NCBI RefSeq assembly: GCF_002278135.3
Contig: NZ_CP029425.2
Span: 3,882,001 to 3,946,000 of the forward strand
Origin: Bradyrhizobium ottawaense
Lineage (GTDB): Bacteria > Pseudomonadota > Alphaproteobacteria > Rhizobiales > Xanthobacteraceae
Length of the DNA stretch: 64,000 nucleotides
Reading direction: 5' to 3'
The position numbers and the translations under genes are program-made. Position 1 is the first letter of the stretch. Each line of letters opens with the position of its first letter. This document shows, piece by piece, positions 22,302 through 31,087 of the stretch. The notes beneath the pieces are model-generated. The model ran no database searches. It saw nothing but the letters and a program-made list of their open reading frames with translations, and was not told the origin of the DNA.

Positions 22302-22913
22302 TCCTGTCACCTCATCGGTAGTTTCAGACCACGAAGAGGATGCAAGCGGAGTGCCAGAGCCTGTGACACGCAAACAACACGCTGGCCTGGCCGACTCGAC
22401 CCAGCGTCCGGAGTCCATTTGATGATTCGGATTGTAAAAAAATGCCCATAAACCGAAGCCGGACAAATACGGGAACCGGGCATTTTTGCCCGACTGTGGC
22501 GGCAGCGACGCGGGCGCTCTCTCGCAACGGCCGGGCTATCGCGTGTGCTTCCTGGCGATGGCCGAGCAAGCGCCTCGTCCTTCGAGACGACCGCTGCGCG
22601 GTCTCCTCCGGATGAGGCTGATGAACATCGGTGCTCGTTGAAGGTGCTGCCACGCACCGAGTCCTCATCCTGAGGGCCCGCCAACGGCGGGCGTCTCGAA
22701 GGATGTGCCGCGGGCGAGGCTGCCTCACATGCACGGACCGCGTGGCAACAGCATCGGAACGGCCAATAGTCCGCGCGCCGAAATAACTGATGCTGAAGAT
22801 TGCCTCGCCGATCCGCTTTCATTTGCGGATGCGGCGCTGCTACATTTCGTGCGCGCTCCAGTGAGTGCGCGATGACGAAGAAACATACCGACAAGGGAGG
22901 GGCCGAAAGTCCC
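22302..22913. other. Gene-poor intergenic region with dispersed repeats
   Basis: I see no convincing gene in these 610 bases. It contains an inverted pair of a dispersed repeat (22576-22617 and 22663-22705) with the shared ends CCTTCGAGACG and CATCCTGAGG. The promoter of the SDR gene at 22914 must be at the right end. Reading frames here are shadows of GC-rich repeats. Confidence 0.6.
22576..22705. repeat. Inverted pair of a Bradyrhizobium-type dispersed repeat
   Basis: The left unit runs CGTCCTTCGAGACG ... CTCCTCCGGATGAGG and the right unit runs CCTCATCCTGAGG ... GTCTCGAAGGATG. They are imperfect inverted copies of each other, each with an internal GC-rich hairpin (CCGCTGCGCGG and CCCGCCAACGGCGGG). 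This type of palindrome is a common intergenic repeat in Bradyrhizobium genomes (from memory). Confidence 0.65.
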
Positions 22914-23885
22914 ATGAAGGATTTCGCAGGAAAGATCGCAGTCATCACCGGCGGCGGCACGGGAATGGGGCGCGAGCTCGCGCGGCAACTCGTCGCCGAA
23001 GGCTGCAATGTCGCGATGTGCGACGTCTCGGAGGCCGCGATGGCGGAGACCAAGCGACTCTGCGAGATCGAGAAGCTGCCGCAGGGCCTGCGCGTCACGA
23101 CGCATGTCGCGGACGTCTCGATCGAGGATCATCTGAAGCGCTTTCGCGACGAGCTCGCCGAGCAGCAGAAGACCGACAGGATCCACCTGCTGTTCAACAA
23201 TGCCGGCATCGGCGGCGGCGGCAGCCTGTTCACCAACACGCGCGAGCAGTGGGAGCGCACTTTCAACATCTGCTGGGGCGGCGTCTATCTCGGCGTGCGC
23301 ACTTTCCTGCCGATGCTGGTCGCGGCGGACGAGGCCCACATCGTCAACACCGCGAGCGTCAACGGCTTCTGGGCCTCGATCGGCATGGGCCAGGCGCACA
23401 CCGCCTACAGCTCGGCCAAGTTCGCGGTGAAGGGATTTACCGAAGCGTTGATCAACGACCTCCGCCTGCATGCGCCGCACGTCAAATGCTCGGTGGTGAT
23501 GCCCGGTCACATCGGCACCTCGATCGTCTCCAACTCGCGCAAGGTGCAGAGCGCCGACGGATCGGAGCGACTCAATGCCGACGAGGTCGCGCTGACCCGC
23601 AAGCGGATGGTCACGGCCGGCGTGCCGGATGCCGACAAGATGTCGGACGAGGACATCCAGGCGGCGTTCGCCGAACGCGCCCGCAGCTTCCTGGAGGATG
23701 CGCCGACCACGGCTGCGCAAGCCGCGAAGATCATTCTCGACGGGGTCAAGGCGGAGCGCTGGCGCATCCTCGTCGGCGAGGACGCTGAGCGACTCGACGA
23801 ACGCGTGCGCGCCACGCCGGAGCAGGCCTATGACCGCGCCTTCTACGAAAGCTTTACGCAGGAGGTCGGCTGGCGGCTCGGTTGA
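22914..23885 (+). CDS. Short-chain dehydrogenase/reductase
   Basis: The protein has 323 residues from the ATG at 22914; an in-frame ATG at 22872 is possible, and GGGAGGGG lies between them. The classical SDR features are a cofactor motif TGGGTGMG near residue 12, NNAG near 95, Ser in NTASVNG near 147 and YSSAKFA with the Tyr-Lys pair near 163. The C-terminal extension (LEDAPTTAAQAAKIILDGVK) is typical of larger SDRs. It is an NAD(P)-dependent oxidoreductase acting on an unknown alcohol or ketone. The gene stands alone. Confidence 0.85.
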   Translation: MKDFAGKIAVITGGGTGMGRELARQLVAEGCNVAMCDVSEAAMAETKRLCEIEKLPQGLRVTTHVADVSIEDHLKRFRDELAEQQKTDRIHLLFNNAGIGGGGSLFTNTREQWERTFNICWGGVYLGVRTFLPMLVAADEAHIVNTASVNGFWASIGMGQAHTAYSSAKFAVKGFTEALINDLRLHAPHVKCSVVMPGHIGTSIVSNSRKVQSADGSERLNADEVALTRKRMVTAGVPDADKMSDEDIQAAFAERARSFLEDAPTTAAQAAKIILDGVKAERWRILVGEDAERLDERVRATPEQAYDRAFYESFTQEVGWRLG

Positions 23886-24136
23886 GACCGCCTCGAAAGG
23901 CGCGCCGATATAGGTATGATAATCATCATGGCAAGAGGCGCGCAGGTAATTGTACGTGCCACCTCCTGCCAATGTTCGTCGCCTCATGACGAATTGGAAT
24001 GTCACGCATGCGAGGGGGCCGTTTCGTTCAAGCGATGGTGATCTCGAACGGCTCTCATTCGGTGCACGGCTGCTTGGTCGGTAAACTGAAATAGTTTACT
24101 CAATCGGGGATAACGCGATGATAGAGCGTAGCTCCG
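23886..24136. promoter_or_regulatory. Intergenic region with palindrome upstream of the FrsA-like gene
   Basis: GTAAACT-GAAAT-AGTTTAC (24081-24099) is a perfect 7-base inverted repeat about 40 bases before the hydrolase start. It is an operator-like site for an unidentified regulator. I see nothing else in the region. Confidence 0.45.
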
Positions 24137-25252
24137 ATGATTCCCGCATGCCTCTCCGACGACTGGATCCTTTGCCCGGAGCGGGAGGACATCTCCGCTG
24201 AATTTACGCGGCTCTTGACCGCGGCCCAGGAGGGCGGCGCCACGATCGCCGAATGCCTGATGATCGCGCGGCAGCTGAAGCGCGGTGACGACCGGTCCTG
24301 GCATCGCGAGTGGAAGAAGCTGGCGCAGGCCAATCGGCAGCGCGCCGAGGCCGCGTTCGCGGAAGGCCACATGGCGAGCGCGCAGCGCAACTGGCTGCGC
24401 GCCATGAACTACTACGGTGCGGCGGCGATGCCGCTCGACCCGGCCGACGAGCGCCGCTGGGTTGCGGTGCTCGCGATGCAGGAATGCGCACGCCGCTATC
24501 TCGCGGCGCGCGGGCCCGCCGGCGAAGTCGTGACCATCCCCTGGCTCGACGGACATGCGTTGCAGGGCTACTTCGTTCCCGCGCCGACGGGAAGCGGACT
24601 GGCTCCGACCGTGATCTGCATCGGCGAGCCCGGCCATCGCAAGGAGGAATTCCTGTTCAAGCTCGTGCCGCATGCGCGCGAGCGTGGATTCTCGATGCTG
24701 GCGCTCGATTTGCTCGGCGACCAGCGCGACGACTATCTCGACGCGCTGTTGCGGCGCCGGGATCTCGAGAGCGCAATTCCCGGCGTCATGGACTATCTGG
24801 AGACGCGCGGCGACATCGATTTCGCCCGGGTCGGGATCATCGCTGACGGCTGGGGCTCGTCCTTCGTGGCGCGCGCGGTGTTGCAGGAGCCGCGGCTCGC
24901 CGCCGCCGTCTGCGACGGCGGCCTGTGGGACCTGCACGAGCGGGCCTTCTTTGCCAGCCGATTCGCGATGAGCGATGTCAGCATCGTGCCGGTGCCGCAT
25001 GCGCCGCTGATGGCCTCCAGCGCCGACTGCCCGGTGCTGATCACGCTCGGCGAGGACGGCTGGCTCAAGGCCGACCGGGCGCGTCAGATCGTCGAGAACT
25101 CCCGGCTCGCCAGTTCGGATGTCATGCTGAAGGTGTTCAGCGCGGCCGAGACCGGCGCGGCGCAGGCCCATGCGGACAATCCGAGCCTTGCCAACGAATA
25201 CATCTTCGACTGGCTCGAATCGCGGCTCGGCACCGCCGCGCGGCGGATCTGA
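24137..25252 (+). CDS. FrsA-like alpha/beta hydrolase
   Basis: This is a 371-residue protein. A helical N-terminal cap (EFTRLLTAAQEGGATIAECL, then NWLRAMNYYGAAA) precedes an alpha/beta-hydrolase core with GYFVPAP, the strand PTVICIGEPGHRKEEF and DYLETRGDID. This layout is that of the FrsA/DUF1100-type hydrolases, including C-C bond hydrolases such as dihydroxypseudooxynicotine hydrolase. The expected nucleophile position reads ADGWGSS, an unusual elbow in which a Gly-Trp-Gly replaces the classic GxSxG, so its activity is uncertain. It stands alone. Confidence 0.7.
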   Translation: MIPACLSDDWILCPEREDISAEFTRLLTAAQEGGATIAECLMIARQLKRGDDRSWHREWKKLAQANRQRAEAAFAEGHMASAQRNWLRAMNYYGAAAMPLDPADERRWVAVLAMQECARRYLAARGPAGEVVTIPWLDGHALQGYFVPAPTGSGLAPTVICIGEPGHRKEEFLFKLVPHARERGFSMLALDLLGDQRDDYLDALLRRRDLESAIPGVMDYLETRGDIDFARVGIIADGWGSSFVARAVLQEPRLAAAVCDGGLWDLHERAFFASRFAMSDVSIVPVPHAPLMASSADCPVLITLGEDGWLKADRARQIVENSRLASSDVMLKVFSAAETGAAQAHADNPSLANEYIFDWLESRLGTAARRI

Positions 25253-25266
25253 GCGCGGGGCCCTAA

Positions 25267-25313
25267 AGCATGATCCGGAAAAGTGCGCAGCGGTTTTCCG
25301 AAAAGATCATGCT
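25267..25313. repeat. Dispersed 47-bp palindromic repeat, copy 1
   Basis: AGCATGATCCGGAAAAG ... AAAAGATCATGCT is 46/47 identical, in inverted orientation, to 54109-54155. The ends pair (AGCATGATC with GATCATGCT), so each copy forms a hairpin. Here it lies after the hydrolase gene and may also end transcription. It is a known type of dispersed intergenic element in Bradyrhizobium (from memory). Confidence 0.85.
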
Positions 25314-25363
25314 TAAACAACAACCTGAAGCGCGATGACGATTCATCCTGATCGCATCGCGCT

Positions 25364-25921
25364 TTAGAAGTCGAGTGAGATCCGGACGCAGGCTTTCTGG
25401 AGGCGGTTCTTCAGCGTCGCGAGCTTGCCGGTGAATTCCGTCAATTCGTTCTCGTCGAACTCCTGGAAGACGAATTCGCGGATCGTCTTGTACTGCTCGT
25501 TGAGGCTTGCGATGTGCTTCTGGGTCTTGTCGGTCAGGGACAGCCGGACCACCCTGGCGTCGGTCGGCGAGGGGCGACGGCGGAGCAGGCCCTTCTTTTC
25601 GAGCAGCTTGGACTGGGTGGTGACGAAGGACGGATCCACGTGGAGGAGCTTGGAGACCACGTTGACCGGAATGCCGTCGTCCTTGTCGAGGTCGGAGATG
25701 GCCATCAGGATCAGCCATTGCGGGCCGCTGATGCCGAGCGTCTTCGCCCAGAACTGACGCAGTTCCTCCAGATACATGTTGATCGACGATATCTCCCAGG
25801 TGAAGCGCCTGATGATATCCAGGTTGCCGATCGAGCGCAGGCGCGCTCCTTCTTTCCTCGTCGCGGACACAGCGTCACTCCCGTGAACCGATTGTTCAGG
25901 CCGGTGTTCGTGGAGGGCCAT
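25364..25921 (-). CDS. MarR-family transcriptional regulator
   Basis: The protein has 185 residues from the ATG at 25921. The winged-helix core is IPVNVVSKLLHVDPSFVTTQ followed by KLLEKKGLLRRRPSPTDARV, the classic MarR recognition helix and wing. The N-terminal 40 residues look disordered, so the true start could be an in-frame GTG at 25873 further on. The ligand is unknown. It lies between an FrsA-like hydrolase (convergent) and the major porin gene (divergent). Confidence 0.87.
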   Translation of the reverse strand: MALHEHRPEQSVHGSDAVSATRKEGARLRSIGNLDIIRRFTWEISSINMYLEELRQFWAKTLGISGPQWLILMAISDLDKDDGIPVNVVSKLLHVDPSFVTTQSKLLEKKGLLRRRPSPTDARVVRLSLTDKTQKHIASLNEQYKTIREFVFQEFDENELTEFTGKLATLKNRLQKACVRISLDF

Positions 25922-26272
25922 AGTCCACGCAAGCCTGCTCTGACGCAAGTGCAGGGCAGGGTAATTTCGTCACTAAAACTACAAAGATGATCAGCTCAGC
26001 GATCGGCTTGGTCCCGGTGTTGCGCGCGGGGCACAGGCTTAGCGAAAACCGGAAAGCTGACTTAATAAAGTATTTTGATTAGCGAACGACGCAGGCATAT
26101 TGGTGCGCGACGGTGGGGGGTACTCGATCGTCCCGTTGCAGGTGGTTCGCTGACGTTGCTCGCGTCGAAAGCGGGTGTGTCCGAAAGCGGCCGAGCGGAT
26201 TGATAGAGACGGGGATCTTGGGGGGCCTCACGGTCCGGTCTCCGTAAAATGAGCAACTTGGAGGTTTTTAAG
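25922..26272. promoter_or_regulatory. Porin leader region
   Basis: This 350-base gap has no gene. Its right half is the leader of the porin gene at 26273, ending in a strong GGAGG 8 bases before the ATG. The left half serves the divergent marR gene. A/T-rich stretches near 26058-26085 would suit promoters, but I cannot fix the boxes. Confidence 0.5.
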
Positions 26273-27829
26273 ATGAAAGTGGTGAAGAGCCTTTTGCTCG
26301 GCACTGCGGCGGGTCTGATCGCCGTCGGTGGAGCCCAGGCGGCCGATCTTCCGGTCAAGGCCAAGGCAGTCGAGTACGTCAAGATCTGCACGCTGTACGG
26401 CGCGGGCTTCTACTACATCCCGGGCAGCGACACCTGCATCAAGCTCGGCGGCTATGTGCGTGCCGAAGTGGCGCTCAACGCCGGCGGCAATTACAGCGCC
26501 CAGTACAACGGCGTGTTCGCGGCCAACAACCGCCTCACCAACTACTACTCGATGCGCGCTCGTGAAGATCTCAACATCGACACGCGCACCGCGACCGAGT
26601 ACGGCGTGGTCCGCACCTATTTCGACGCGGTCTTCACCTGGACGACCGGCAGCTATGGCGGGACCGGTTCGGGCACGGGTGCGACCCAGTACAGCGGCAC
26701 GATCGGCCTCAACGCGGCCGGCACCGGCCTCACCGGCTCGAGCGGCGGCAACATCAACGGCACCGACGGCAATCTCTCCGGCGGCGCGCTCGGCGTCTAC
26801 TACGCCTTCGTCCAGTTCGCCGGCTTCACCATGGGTAAGGCCGTGTCGCAGTTCGACGCGCCCTGGATCAACTATCCCGGCAACAATTTCGACCAGCTCG
26901 TCGGCGGCAGCGGCACCACCAACGGCGTGACCCAGTTCACCTACACCGCCGACTTCGGCCAGGGTGTGACGGCCGCGTTCTCGGCGCAGGACCAGACGCA
27001 GGTCTTCCAGACCAACATCTGGAACACGGCGGGCATGTCGACCACCGGCGTTCTCGGCGGTGCCTACGGCTCGAACGACATCGGCGGCACCCGCTCGCCC
27101 GACCTCGTCGCCATGGTTCGCGTCGACCAGGCCTGGGGCCTGTTCCAGGCGTCGGTCGCCGCGCATGACAACCATGTCGGCTATTACGGTGCGACCGAAG
27201 CCACCGGTCATCCCGAAGACAAATGGGGCTGGGCCGTTCAGCTCGCGTTGGGCATCAAGAACATCCCGACCGGCGCCGGCGACGTGATCAACATCTCGGG
27301 CGTCTACACCGAAGGCGCGAGCCGCTACAACTTCCAGGAGCTGGCCGCGACCAGCTACTCGATGTTCGGCAGCTCGAACGCCGCCTATCAGAGCATCGGC
27401 TTCGCCGGCGTGTCCGATGCGGTGTTCGGACCGGGCGGCCAGCTCGAGCTGACCAAGACCTACGGCTTCCGGGGTGCCTTCACCCACAACTGGAGCCCGT
27501 ACTGGAACACGGCGCTGTACGGCGCGTGGGCTGCGGTCAATTACAGCGGCACGGCGAAGAGCATGATCTGCGGCAGCGCGGCGTTCGCCACCCTGACCGG
27601 CTCCTGCAACCCGGACTTCAACATCGGCCAGGTCGGTGTCATCACCCGCTGGACGCCGGTGAAGAACCTGACCTTCTCGGCTGACTTCACCTACAGCCAT
27701 CTCGACCAGAAGTATTCGGGCGTGATCACGACCGGAGCACTGACGGGCGTCGCCAAGCCGGCGGCGACCTACGAGCTCAAGGACCAGGACACCTACAGCA
27801 TGCTGCTGCGCGCCCAGCGCAACTGGTAA
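26273..27829 (+). CDS. Major outer-membrane porin (alphaproteobacterial Porin_2 family)
   Basis: The protein has 518 residues from the ATG at 26273. The signal peptide [20 protein letters not shown] is followed by [20 protein letters not shown] and a second Cys in [13 protein letters not shown], the Cys-pair opening of rhizobial porins. Many alternating beta strands and Tyr/Gly-rich loops follow, and the ending LLRAQRNW has a terminal aromatic residue. It forms a trimeric general diffusion pore. A strong ribosome site and a strong terminator (27857-27886) suggest very high expression. Confidence 0.93.
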   Translation: MKVVKSLLLGTAAGLIAVGGAQAADLPVKAKAVEYVKICTLYGAGFYYIPGSDTCIKLGGYVRAEVALNAGGNYSAQYNGVFAANNRLTNYYSMRAREDLNIDTRTATEYGVVRTYFDAVFTWTTGSYGGTGSGTGATQYSGTIGLNAAGTGLTGSSGGNINGTDGNLSGGALGVYYAFVQFAGFTMGKAVSQFDAPWINYPGNNFDQLVGGSGTTNGVTQFTYTADFGQGVTAAFSAQDQTQVFQTNIWNTAGMSTTGVLGGAYGSNDIGGTRSPDLVAMVRVDQAWGLFQASVAAHDNHVGYYGATEATGHPEDKWGWAVQLALGIKNIPTGAGDVINISGVYTEGASRYNFQELAATSYSMFGSSNAAYQSIGFAGVSDAVFGPGGQLELTKTYGFRGAFTHNWSPYWNTALYGAWAAVNYSGTAKSMICGSAAFATLTGSCNPDFNIGQVGVITRWTPVKNLTFSADFTYSHLDQKYSGVITTGALTGVAKPAATYELKDQDTYSMLLRAQRNW

Positions 27830-27856
27830 GCTCGAGGTCTTTTGCGATCCGACACG

Positions 27857-27886
27857 GCCCCGGCGGGACACCGCCGGGGCTTTTTT
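27857..27886 (+). terminator. Rho-independent terminator of the porin gene
   Basis: CCCCGGCGG-GACA-CCGCCGGGG is followed by CTTTTTTG. A strong 9-base stem lies about 30 bases after the porin stop. Confidence 0.92.
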
Positions 27887-27992
27887 GCAGGGCCTTCGGA
27901 AATCCGAATGGCCCGTGCGGAAGGCGAAGACGAGCTATGCGATTCCGTCGGCCCCGATTTATTTACTTACATGAGTTACTAAGCTATATATC

Positions 27993-28083
27993 TCTCAGCC
28001 AAATACGAAAGTTGCGGCTCTTAGCTTCATGCTAAGCCTCCAGAAACCTCCGGCGATGCCCCGCCGGAGGTTTTTCGTTTTTG
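27993..28083 (+). ncRNA. Candidate small RNA with its own terminator
   Basis: There is no reading frame here. Downstream of an A/T-rich promoter-like stretch (CTATATAT near 27984), the sequence forms one hairpin, CTTAGC-TTCAT-GCTAAG (28020-28036). It then ends in a strong terminator, CCTCCGGCG ... CGCCGGAGG plus TTTTTCGTTTTT (28045-28083). The porin transcript already stops at 27886, so this second terminator needs its own transcript. An operator-like sequence at 27974-27992 matches the marR operator at 35795-35813. The 5' end is estimated from the promoter-like stretch. Confidence 0.5.
28044..28083 (+). terminator. Orphan rho-independent terminator
   Basis: ACCTCCGGCG-ATGCC-CCGCCGGAGGT is followed by TTTTCGTTTTT. 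It lies 215 bases after the porin stop and after the porin's own terminator, with no reading frame between them. It probably ends a small RNA. Confidence 0.85.
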
Positions 28084-28148
28084 GGAGGCACAGCGTTTTC
28101 GAGCGAAGTGGATACCGGTTCGCGTCAAGAGAACGCGTCAAACAGATG

Positions 28149-28691
28149 CTAGCCACGCACCACGCGGGCGCGTGAGTTCGGCCGGTAGGCGAGGCGGCTA
28201 TGGCCGGCGCAATAGGGCTGAGCGTCGGACGCGGCGTTGCCGCAGAAGCAGAAATCCTCGGCGCCCGGCGTCGAGATCGGCCAGCGGCAGCGGTTCTCGG
28301 CCAGCTCCATCAGCGAGCAGCGATTGGCGTCGTCGATCGGACCTGTGGCCACGGGTGCGTCGGCTTCGCCATAGATCGTGGCGAGCATCTCGTATTGCAG
28401 CCGCGGCACGGCTCTCGGTGCCCGCGCCGGCCTGTCCTGAACCTTGCGCTCGTCGATGGTGCGGCCGCGCGTGAGATTGAGGCGGGACAGCTTGCCGATC
28501 ACCGCGTTGCGGCTGACGCCGATGTCGGCGGCGATCTCGCGGCAGGAGAGGCCGGCCTCGAAATGCCGCTTCAGAAGTTCGATGCGCTCGTCGGTCCAGG
28601 TTTTCGAGGAATAAGTCCTCGCGGAATAAGTGCTTGAGGAAGACGTCGGCGCAGGACAGGTCGATGAAGACGTTGGTGAGAGAACAGGCAT
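28149..28691 (-). CDS. GcrA-family cell-cycle regulator (paralogue)
   Basis: This is a 180-residue protein. The GcrA DNA-binding segment WTDERIELLKRHFEAGLSCR, then IAADIGVSRNAVIGKLSRL, begins near residue 32. The C-terminal sigma-factor-interacting part with CSLMELAENRCRWPISTP and a His/Cys-rich CFCGN...YCAGHSRLAY follows. GcrA works with sigma-70 at methylated promoters in alphaproteobacteria (known). Unlike the usual protein, which starts at the HTH, this one has a Ser/Thr-rich low-complexity N-terminus of about 30 residues. The HTH sequence also differs from standard GcrA, so it is a diverged paralogue. Confidence 0.85.
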   Translation of the reverse strand: MPVLSPTSSSTCPAPTSSSSTYSARTYSSKTWTDERIELLKRHFEAGLSCREIAADIGVSRNAVIGKLSRLNLTRGRTIDERKVQDRPARAPRAVPRLQYEMLATIYGEADAPVATGPIDDANRCSLMELAENRCRWPISTPGAEDFCFCGNAASDAQPYCAGHSRLAYRPNSRARVVRG

Positions 28692-28764
28692 GTGTCACGG
28701 TCCCAGGTTGCAGATGTGGCCATCCGCCTTGCCGAGATCCGTCCGCCTCGCATTCGGCGCGCGC

Positions 28765-28962
28765 TCACGTCCTGCCATTGTCGCGAATCGACAAAAGCCC
28801 GTCCTTGATGGCGAGACGGATGCCTTCCTCGATCAGGGTACGTGCGACGCCGGGAACGCTGGTGCCGTGGGTGCCCTGTCTCACCAGCTTCTCCAAATAG
28901 GTGATGGTCGAGAGCGCCAAGGTTACGGGAATACGGTCAGTCTCGGCTTTTTCGGTGGCCAT
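28765..28962 (-). CDS. Small hypothetical protein, ribbon-helix-helix-like
   Basis: This is a 65-residue protein. The strand IPVTLALST followed by two helices (ITYLEKLVRQGTHG and PGVARTLIEEGIRLAI) gives the pattern of a ribbon-helix-helix DNA-binding domain. It may be a small regulator. It lies between the gcrA-like gene and an A/T-rich promoter region (28963-29030). No partner toxin is visible next to it. Confidence 0.6.
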   Translation of the reverse strand: MATEKAETDRIPVTLALSTITYLEKLVRQGTHGTSVPGVARTLIEEGIRLAIKDGLLSIRDNGRT

Positions 28963-29159
28963 GGCGCGAACGCTAGCCTCTTACTCGGGTACATAAAAGT
29001 AACGATTAAGACTCTATTTAGGTTCGGGGGTGGAAGTCAAATGCAGGCTGAGCTTGATGCTCAGCACGTTGGAATCGCACGGGAAATTAGACGCGGCGAG
29101 GCGCGCCGCGCGGGAGTCCCGGCGGCGTGGCGTCGACAGGTCAGGAGGTGCGGGCCGGC

Positions 29160-30101
29160 TCAGCCGTGCACGATCGCCTTTTCGATCATGCAATGGATGC
29201 CCTTGGCGCCGTTGACGGTCTGGGTCACCCTGAGATCGGCGGCCAGGCTGCACAGCGTGTAGGCGTCCTCACGCGACAGGTTTCGCCGCTCGCCGAGCAG
29301 CGCGATCATGTCCCGCAGCGCGCGTACGACGCACTGGTCGAGGTCGGGATCCATCGCCATGGTCATGTAGTGGGTCGCCGTCTCGGCGCGGGGATAGTCG
29401 AACTTCAGGTCCTTGCGCAGCGTCAGGCGGAAGCGGCCCTGCAGCGCGGTCTCGATCGCGGTGACGCACACCTCGCCGTCGCCCTGCACGCCATGGCCGT
29501 CGCCGCAGGAGAACATCGCGCCCGGCACGAACACCGGCAAATAGAGCGTCGCGCCGGCGCCGAGCTCCTTGTTGTCGAGATTGCCCCCCATGGCGCGCGG
29601 GATCAGCGAGGAGATGCGGCCCCAGCCAGGGGGTGGCGACACGCCCATCACGCCGAAAAACGGCTTGAGCGGCAGGTCGAGGCCCCACGGCATGCGGCCG
29701 GTCATCCGCGTCCGGTCGAGCGGGATGTTGAGGATGCGGGTCTCGTGGAAATCGTCGGGCAGGGTGCCGGACAGCGGCTTGATCATGTTCCAGCCCCAAT
29801 CCTGCCGGAGCTGGACGTCGAGGATCTCGACCGCGAGCACGTCGCCGGGCTCGGCGCCTTCGACCGCGATCGGGCCGGTGAGAATGTGGCCGGGCAGCAT
29901 GCGCTCGTTGTTGGCGTGAACCTCGAACATCTCGGGGGGAATGTGAAACTTGTCGCGGTCGGGCAGCATGTCGGGGCCGCCGCTGATGGTGTCGACCGTC
30001 ACCTCGTCGCCGCTTTTGATCGTCAGCACGGGCTTGAGCGCGGCTTCGAAGAAGCCCCAATGGCAGGTTTTGGGGCTGGAATGCAGGTGGTGATGGGTCA
30101 T
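29160..30101 (-). CDS. Acetamidase/formamidase family protein
   Basis: The protein has 313 residues from the ATG at 30101; the longer in-frame start at 30188 adds a poorly conserved tail. FmdA/AmdA features are GDEVTVDTISGG, the metal-site region with HANNERMLPGHILTGPI, and FSCGDGHGVQGDGEVCVTAI near the centre. These zinc amidases hydrolyse formamide or acetamide to ammonia and acid, in nitrogen acquisition. The gene is convergent with nothing on its 3' side and divergent from ydcF. The substrate cannot be fixed from sequence. Confidence 0.88.
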   Translation of the reverse strand: MTHHHLHSSPKTCHWGFFEAALKPVLTIKSGDEVTVDTISGGPDMLPDRDKFHIPPEMFEVHANNERMLPGHILTGPIAVEGAEPGDVLAVEILDVQLRQDWGWNMIKPLSGTLPDDFHETRILNIPLDRTRMTGRMPWGLDLPLKPFFGVMGVSPPPGWGRISSLIPRAMGGNLDNKELGAGATLYLPVFVPGAMFSCGDGHGVQGDGEVCVTAIETALQGRFRLTLRKDLKFDYPRAETATHYMTMAMDPDLDQCVVRALRDMIALLGERRNLSREDAYTLCSLAADLRVTQTVNGAKGIHCMIEKAIVHG

Positions 30102-30264
30102 GTGCCGCGTCCGGTCGCTTTCATCAGGCCGGGCTTGACCCGGCGATCGATCCTCAAGAAGATTTCTGAAGATCGCCGGGCAGGTCAAGCCCCGCGCGGA
30201 CCGGCCAGTTCATTCCAGCGAGGCTCCCCTGTTTTTCGTCCTTTCCAAGACGCTTGGCACCGCG

Positions 30265-31032
30265 TTGCTGCCGATCAACTTCATGGTCGAGCTCGGCATC
30301 CTGTCGCTGGTGCTGATGGCGACGCGCTTTGCCGCGCTCGGCCGCAAGCTTGCCGTGACCACGCTGGTGCTGCTGGCGCTGGCGGCGTTCTCGCCGCTCG
30401 GCAATCTCCTGATCTATCCGCTGGAGTCGCGCTTTCCGGCGTGGGACCCTGCGCGCGGCGCGCCCGACGGCATCATCGTGCTCGGCGGCTCCGTCGACGC
30501 CGATCTGTCGGCGGCGCATCGCACGCCGGTGGTCGCGCACGCCGCCGATCGTCTGTTTGCGCCGGCCGAGCTCGCGCGCCGCTATCCGAATGCGCGCATC
30601 GTGTTTACTGGGGGGACGGCGAACCTCGTCTCCACTGATGCCAGGGAAGCGGATTACTCCGCGCCGATCCTGGAAAATTTGGGCATCTCGAAAGAGCGCC
30701 TCGTCCTGGAACGCAGATCCCGCAATACCTGGGAGAATGCGATCTTCACGAAACAGCTGGTGGCGCCGAAGCCGGGCGAGCGCTGGCTTCTGGTGACATC
30801 GGCCTTCCACATGCCGCGCTCGATGGGGATCTTCCGCAAGGCCGGATTCGACGTCGAGGCCTATCCCGTGGACTGGCGGATGGGCGGGCGTGACGATCTC
30901 TTCTCCTTCACCAATATGGGCGCGGACGGGCTGGGCCGAACCGAAGTCGCGGTGCGCGAGTGGATCGGCCTCGTGGCCTACCGTCTGATGGGCAGGACCG
31001 GCGAGTTGCTTCCGGGACCGGGCAGGGACTAG
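30265..31032 (+). CDS. YdcF/ElyC-family (DUF218) membrane protein
   Basis: The protein has at least 255 residues from the TTG at 30265. Two N-terminal membrane helices are followed by a DUF218 domain with DGIIVLGGSVDAD, ARIVFTGGTAN, the ENLGISKERLVLE region and LLVTSAFHMPRSM. The segment LFFVLSKTLGTALLPINFMV, typical of the true N-terminus, begins at a CTG (30229) with GAGG upstream. The real start may therefore be non-standard and the protein 12 residues longer. ElyC-type proteins act in envelope metabolism (known); the role here is inferred only. Confidence 0.82.
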   Translation: MLPINFMVELGILSLVLMATRFAALGRKLAVTTLVLLALAAFSPLGNLLIYPLESRFPAWDPARGAPDGIIVLGGSVDADLSAAHRTPVVAHAADRLFAPAELARRYPNARIVFTGGTANLVSTDAREADYSAPILENLGISKERLVLERRSRNTWENAIFTKQLVAPKPGERWLLVTSAFHMPRSMGIFRKAGFDVEAYPVDWRMGGRDDLFSFTNMGADGLGRTEVAVREWIGLVAYRLMGRTGELLPGPGRD

Positions 31033-31087
31033 AACGAGAGTGTAAAACAAGAACACACGGCGCACGATCGCCGGGCCGGAGGAAGCC

